NCBI RefSeq assembly: GCF_963677945.1
Contig: NZ_OY782578.1
Location: 2,695,258-2,759,257, forward strand
Origin: an uncultured Bacteroides sp.
GTDB lineage: Bacteria; Bacteroidota; Bacteroidia; Bacteroidales; Bacteroidaceae
Direction of reading: 5' to 3'
Length of the DNA stretch: 64,000 bases
The notes under the pieces are model-generated. The model had not been told where the DNA came from. It ran no database searches and was given only the letters and a program-made list of their open reading frames with translations. The position numbers and the translations under genes are program-made. Below are positions 61,495-64,000 of this stretch, piece by piece. Position 1 is the first letter of the stretch. Each line of letters starts with the position of its first letter.

Positions 61495-63378
61495 ATGGAA
61501 CCATTAAAACATGAATGTGGCGTAGCAATGATCCGCTTACTGAAGCCTTTGGAATATTATGAGCAGAAGTATGGTACATGGATGTATGGGCTGAATAAAC
61601 TCTATCTTTTGATGGAGAAACAGCACAACCGTGGGCAAGAGGGAGCTGGATTAGCTTGTGTAAAATTGGAAGCAAACCCGGGAGAGGAGTATATGTTCCG
61701 TGAAAGAGCATTAGGTACCGGAGCTATTACTGAAATATTTGGTACAGTGCAATCTAATTTTAAGGATCTTACTCCTGAAAAACTACATGATGCCGACTTT
61801 GCCAAACGTTGCCTTCCTTTTGCAGGAGAACTCTACATGGGTCACCTTCGCTACAGTACCACAGGAAAGAGTGGTATCTCTTATGTTCATCCGTTCCTTC
61901 GTCGAAATAACTGGAGAGCAAAAAATTTAGCTCTGTGCGGAAACTTCAATATGACGAATGTTGATGAAATCTTTCAGCGTATAACTGAAACAGGTCAACA
62001 TCCACGCCGATATTCAGATACATATATAATGTTGGAACAGGTTGGTCATCGCCTGGACCGTGAAGTAGAACGTCTTTTTCAACAAGCTGAAGTTAAAGGG
62101 TTGAAAGGGATGGATATAACTCATGCCATTGAAGATCAGATTGACTTGGTGAATGTTTTAAAGACTTCAAGCGATGTGTGGGATGGGGGATATGTGATTT
62201 GTGGTATTACAGGTAGTGGTGAATCATTCTCTTTCAGAGATCCATGGGGTATTCGTCCTGCTTTTTACTATCATGATGATGAAATTGTAGTTCTGGCTTC
62301 AGAAAGACCAGTTATCCAAACAGCAATGAACGTTCCGGGTGAGGAGGTAAAAGAACTCAATCCTGGTGAAGCGATACTTGTTGACAAAACCGGAAATATT
62401 CGTTTGGCTCAGATAAATGAACCAAAGAAATATAATGCTTGTTCTTTCGAAAGAATCTATTTTTCACGCGGTAGCGATAAAGATATATATAATGAACGTA
62501 AAGCTTTGGGAAGTAACTTGGTTGAACCAATTCTTAAAGCCATCGACAATGATCTTGAACATACAGTTTTCTCTTTCATTCCTAATACAGCCGAGGTTGC
62601 TTTTTATGGAATGCTTGAAGGTTTTGATAATTATCTGAATCATTTGAAAATTAACAAGATTGCTTCGGCAGGTCATCAGTTGAAATACGAGGAATTGGAT
62701 AAAATCCTTTCAATGCGTATCCGTTCGGAGAAAGTAGCTATTAAAGATATTAAGTTACGTACATTTATTGCTGAAGGTAACACCAGAAATGACCTTGCTG
62801 CCCACGTTTATGATATAACTTATGGCAGTATTGTTCCGTATGTGGATAATCTTGTGGTAATAGATGACAGTATAGTTCGGGGAACAACGTTAAAGCAGAG
62901 TATTATTGGTATTCTGGATCGTCTTCATCCTAAGAAAATAGTGATAGTATCATCTTCACCTCAGGTACGTTATCCTGATTATTATGGTATTGACATGGCA
63001 CGGATGAATGAATTTATTGCTTTCCGTGCAACTATAGCATTACTTAAAGAAAGGAATAAACAGAATATAATTAAAGAGGCCTATAAAAAATCCAAAGAGC
63101 AGCAGAACCTTCCGAAGGAACAGATTGTTAATTATGTCAAGGAACTCTATGCTCCGTTTACCGATGAAGAAATTGCGACAAAGATGGTTGAGCTTCTGAC
63201 GCCTGAAGGTACTAAGGCTAAAGTTGAAATCGTATATCAGCATTTGGAGGGACTCCACGCTGCATGTCCGAAGAACCCTGGTGATTGGTATTTCACGGGA
63301 GATTATCCGACACCTGGCGGTAACAAGCTCGTTAATGAAGCTTTTATAACATATATGGAAAAAGTTTACAGTGATTAA
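61495..63378 (+). CDS. Long PurF-like amidophosphoribosyltransferase family protein
   Basis: A 627-residue protein, longer than usual PurF (about 470-500). The glutaminase Cys is at 8 (KHECGVAM), so a 7-residue propeptide must be removed. Glutaminase blocks GELYMGHLRYSTTGKSG and RDPWGIRPAFY are present. The phosphoribosyltransferase PRPP motif VVIDDSIVRGTT starts near residue 454, about 90 residues later than in standard PurF. A helical C-terminal extension (about 520-627) ends the protein. It likely transfers glutamine nitrogen to PRPP, the first step of purine synthesis, or is a diverged paralogue. It follows glmS by 14 bp; carA follows after a hairpin. Confidence 0.82.
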   Translation: MEPLKHECGVAMIRLLKPLEYYEQKYGTWMYGLNKLYLLMEKQHNRGQEGAGLACVKLEANPGEEYMFRERALGTGAITEIFGTVQSNFKDLTPEKLHDADFAKRCLPFAGELYMGHLRYSTTGKSGISYVHPFLRRNNWRAKNLALCGNFNMTNVDEIFQRITETGQHPRRYSDTYIMLEQVGHRLDREVERLFQQAEVKGLKGMDITHAIEDQIDLVNVLKTSSDVWDGGYVICGITGSGESFSFRDPWGIRPAFYYHDDEIVVLASERPVIQTAMNVPGEEVKELNPGEAILVDKTGNIRLAQINEPKKYNACSFERIYFSRGSDKDIYNERKALGSNLVEPILKAIDNDLEHTVFSFIPNTAEVAFYGMLEGFDNYLNHLKINKIASAGHQLKYEELDKILSMRIRSEKVAIKDIKLRTFIAEGNTRNDLAAHVYDITYGSIVPYVDNLVVIDDSIVRGTTLKQSIIGILDRLHPKKIVIVSSSPQVRYPDYYGIDMARMNEFIAFRATIALLKERNKQNIIKEAYKKSKEQQNLPKEQIVNYVKELYAPFTDEEIATKMVELLTPEGTKAKVEIVYQHLEGLHAACPKNPGDWYFTGDYPTPGGNKLVNEAFITYMEKVYSD

Positions 63379-63387
63379 ACTTTATTT

Positions 63388-63424
63388 AAATTGCATTGCT
63401 CAAATTAAGAGCAATGCAATTTAT
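63388..63424 (+). terminator. Hairpin between the PurF-like gene and carA
   Basis: AAATTGCATTGCTC (63388-63401) pairs perfectly with GAGCAATGCAATTT (63409-63422), loop of 7. The T tail is weak, so it may terminate only partly. Confidence 0.65.
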
Positions 63425-63491
63425 TCAATATACCCTATGCAACTTTAATTTAAAAGTTGTTCGGTTTTAGTAAAGAGGCAAAATAAATTAG

Positions 63492-63499
63492 TAGTTTTG
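63492..63499 (+). promoter_or_regulatory. -7 box (TAGTTTTG) for carA
   Basis: Fits TAnnTTTG and lies 49 bp before the carA ATG. No -33 TTTG at proper spacing is seen. Confidence 0.4.
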
Positions 63500-63548
63500 C
63501 TAAATGTAGAAGAACATTATATTTAAGAACAAGAGATATAACAAAAGA

Positions 63549-64000
63549 ATGCAAAAAGAAAAGAATGTTTTATTGATTCTCGATGATGGAAGCATTTTCA
63601 AAGGAAAATCCTTCGGCTACGAGAAAGCTATTGCGGGAGAGGTAGTGTTTAATACTGCCATGATGGGATATCCCGAGAGTTTGACCGATCCATCTTATTC
63701 CGGTCAGATAATGACGCTAACTTTTCCTTTAGTAGGTAACTATGGTGTTCCTCCAAGAAGTGAGAAAGACGGACTTTCTACTTTTATGGAATCGGAAAAA
63801 ATCCACGCTGAAGGTATTATCGTTTGTGATTATTCATGGGAATATAGCCACTGGAATGCAGTAGAAAGCCTTGAAAGCTGGTTGAAAAGCGAAAAAGTTG
63901 TAGGTATTTACGGTATTGATACTCGTGAATTAACAAAATTGCTTCGCGAAAAAGGTTCAATGAAGGGTAAAATTGTATTCCCTGAAGAAAACGGGGAGTT
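63549..64000 (+). CDS. carA: Carbamoyl-phosphate synthase small subunit, N-terminal part
   Basis: The gene starts with ATG 63549 and runs off the window, with the frame open to base 64000 (150 complete codons plus two bases). The N-terminal CarA domain is clear: LLILDDGSIFKGKSFG, GEVVFNTAMMGYPESLTDPSYSGQI (divided) and LVGNYGVP, then IYGIDTRELTKLLREKGSMKGKI. CarA hydrolyses glutamine and passes ammonia to CarB for arginine and pyrimidine synthesis. The catalytic Cys lies beyond the window. It continues the run of glutamine-dependent amidotransferase genes from glmS. Confidence 0.93.
   Translation, partial: MQKEKNVLLILDDGSIFKGKSFGYEKAIAGEVVFNTAMMGYPESLTDPSYSGQIMTLTFPLVGNYGVPPRSEKDGLSTFMESEKIHAEGIIVCDYSWEYSHWNAVESLESWLKSEKVVGIYGIDTRELTKLLREKGSMKGKIVFPEENGE

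Noticed and set aside
1-64000. tRNA, rRNA, insertion sequences, prophage or integrase genes
   Set aside because: I looked for cloverleaf ends, transposase and integrase motifs and found none that I could support.

Overview
The window reads as chromosome of a Bacteroides-like bacterium (order Bacteroidales). The evidence is the low-GC DNA, Bacteroidetes-type promoter boxes (TAnnTTTG near -7, sometimes with an upstream TTTG), and the gene families present: type III glutamine synthetase, LL-diaminopimelate aminotransferase, a CarboxypepD-reg-type outer-membrane barrel, a TPP-riboswitch-controlled TonB receptor/PnuT/thiamine pyrophosphokinase operon, and Bacteroidetes HU-like and DUF2490 proteins. 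The genus is an inference from family content; no rRNA or tRNA gene was seen.

Layout. 1-1.2 kb: end of a sugar locus (LamB-type porin C-terminus, ketose 3-epimerase). 1.3-5.1 kb: small secreted proteins, a C45/Ntn-type hydrolase and a universal stress protein. 5.7-12.4 kb: a lipoprotein phosphoesterase, a double-TonB-domain protein followed by four poorly known lipoproteins/membrane proteins, and a three-domain secreted protein related to the small protein at 4.1 kb. 12.6-18.1 kb: a fucose-type sugar locus (mutarotase, GH29 fucosidase, divergent AraC regulator, tri-domain esterase). 18.3-27.5 kb: a complete [FeFe]-hydrogenase operon, maturases hydG-hydF-hydE followed by NuoE-like, NuoF-like and HydA subunits; the NuoF-like subunit is fused to a GltD-type flavoprotein. 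27.7-36.6 kb: GH20 hexosaminidase, outer-membrane barrel, nitroreductase-like protein, two small Lys-rich secreted proteins (one Cys-rich), HU-like protein, AraC/GyrI regulator. 37-41.6 kb: unknown gene, repeat patch, TPP riboswitch and thiamine uptake/activation operon. 41.7-45.8 kb: VTC-DUF4956-DUF2490 genes and a LytS/LytTR two-component pair. 45.9-64 kb: nitrogen block, namely dapF-dapL-glnN, gdpD, gltB-gltD-asnB, then divergent glmS, a long PurF-like protein and the start of carA. Most of these use glutamine or glutamate, so the block gathers ammonia assimilation with its main amide-nitrogen consumers.

The most notable points are: (1) the hydrogenase operon with its HydB-GltD fusion, which could link H2, ferredoxin, NAD(H) and possibly NADP(H); (2) four FNR-box-like palindromes (TTTGAT-N4-ATCAAA type) at an exact 23-bp period beside an HU-like gene; (3) three GTAC-centred palindromes at an exact 22-bp period between gltB and gltD, which can also form a long hairpin; (4) an esterase whose alpha/beta-hydrolase nucleophile motif has Ala and Ser swapped; (5) a 12-cysteine, heptad-repeat small secreted protein. 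Functions are assigned by recognising motifs and families by eye; no database search was run.
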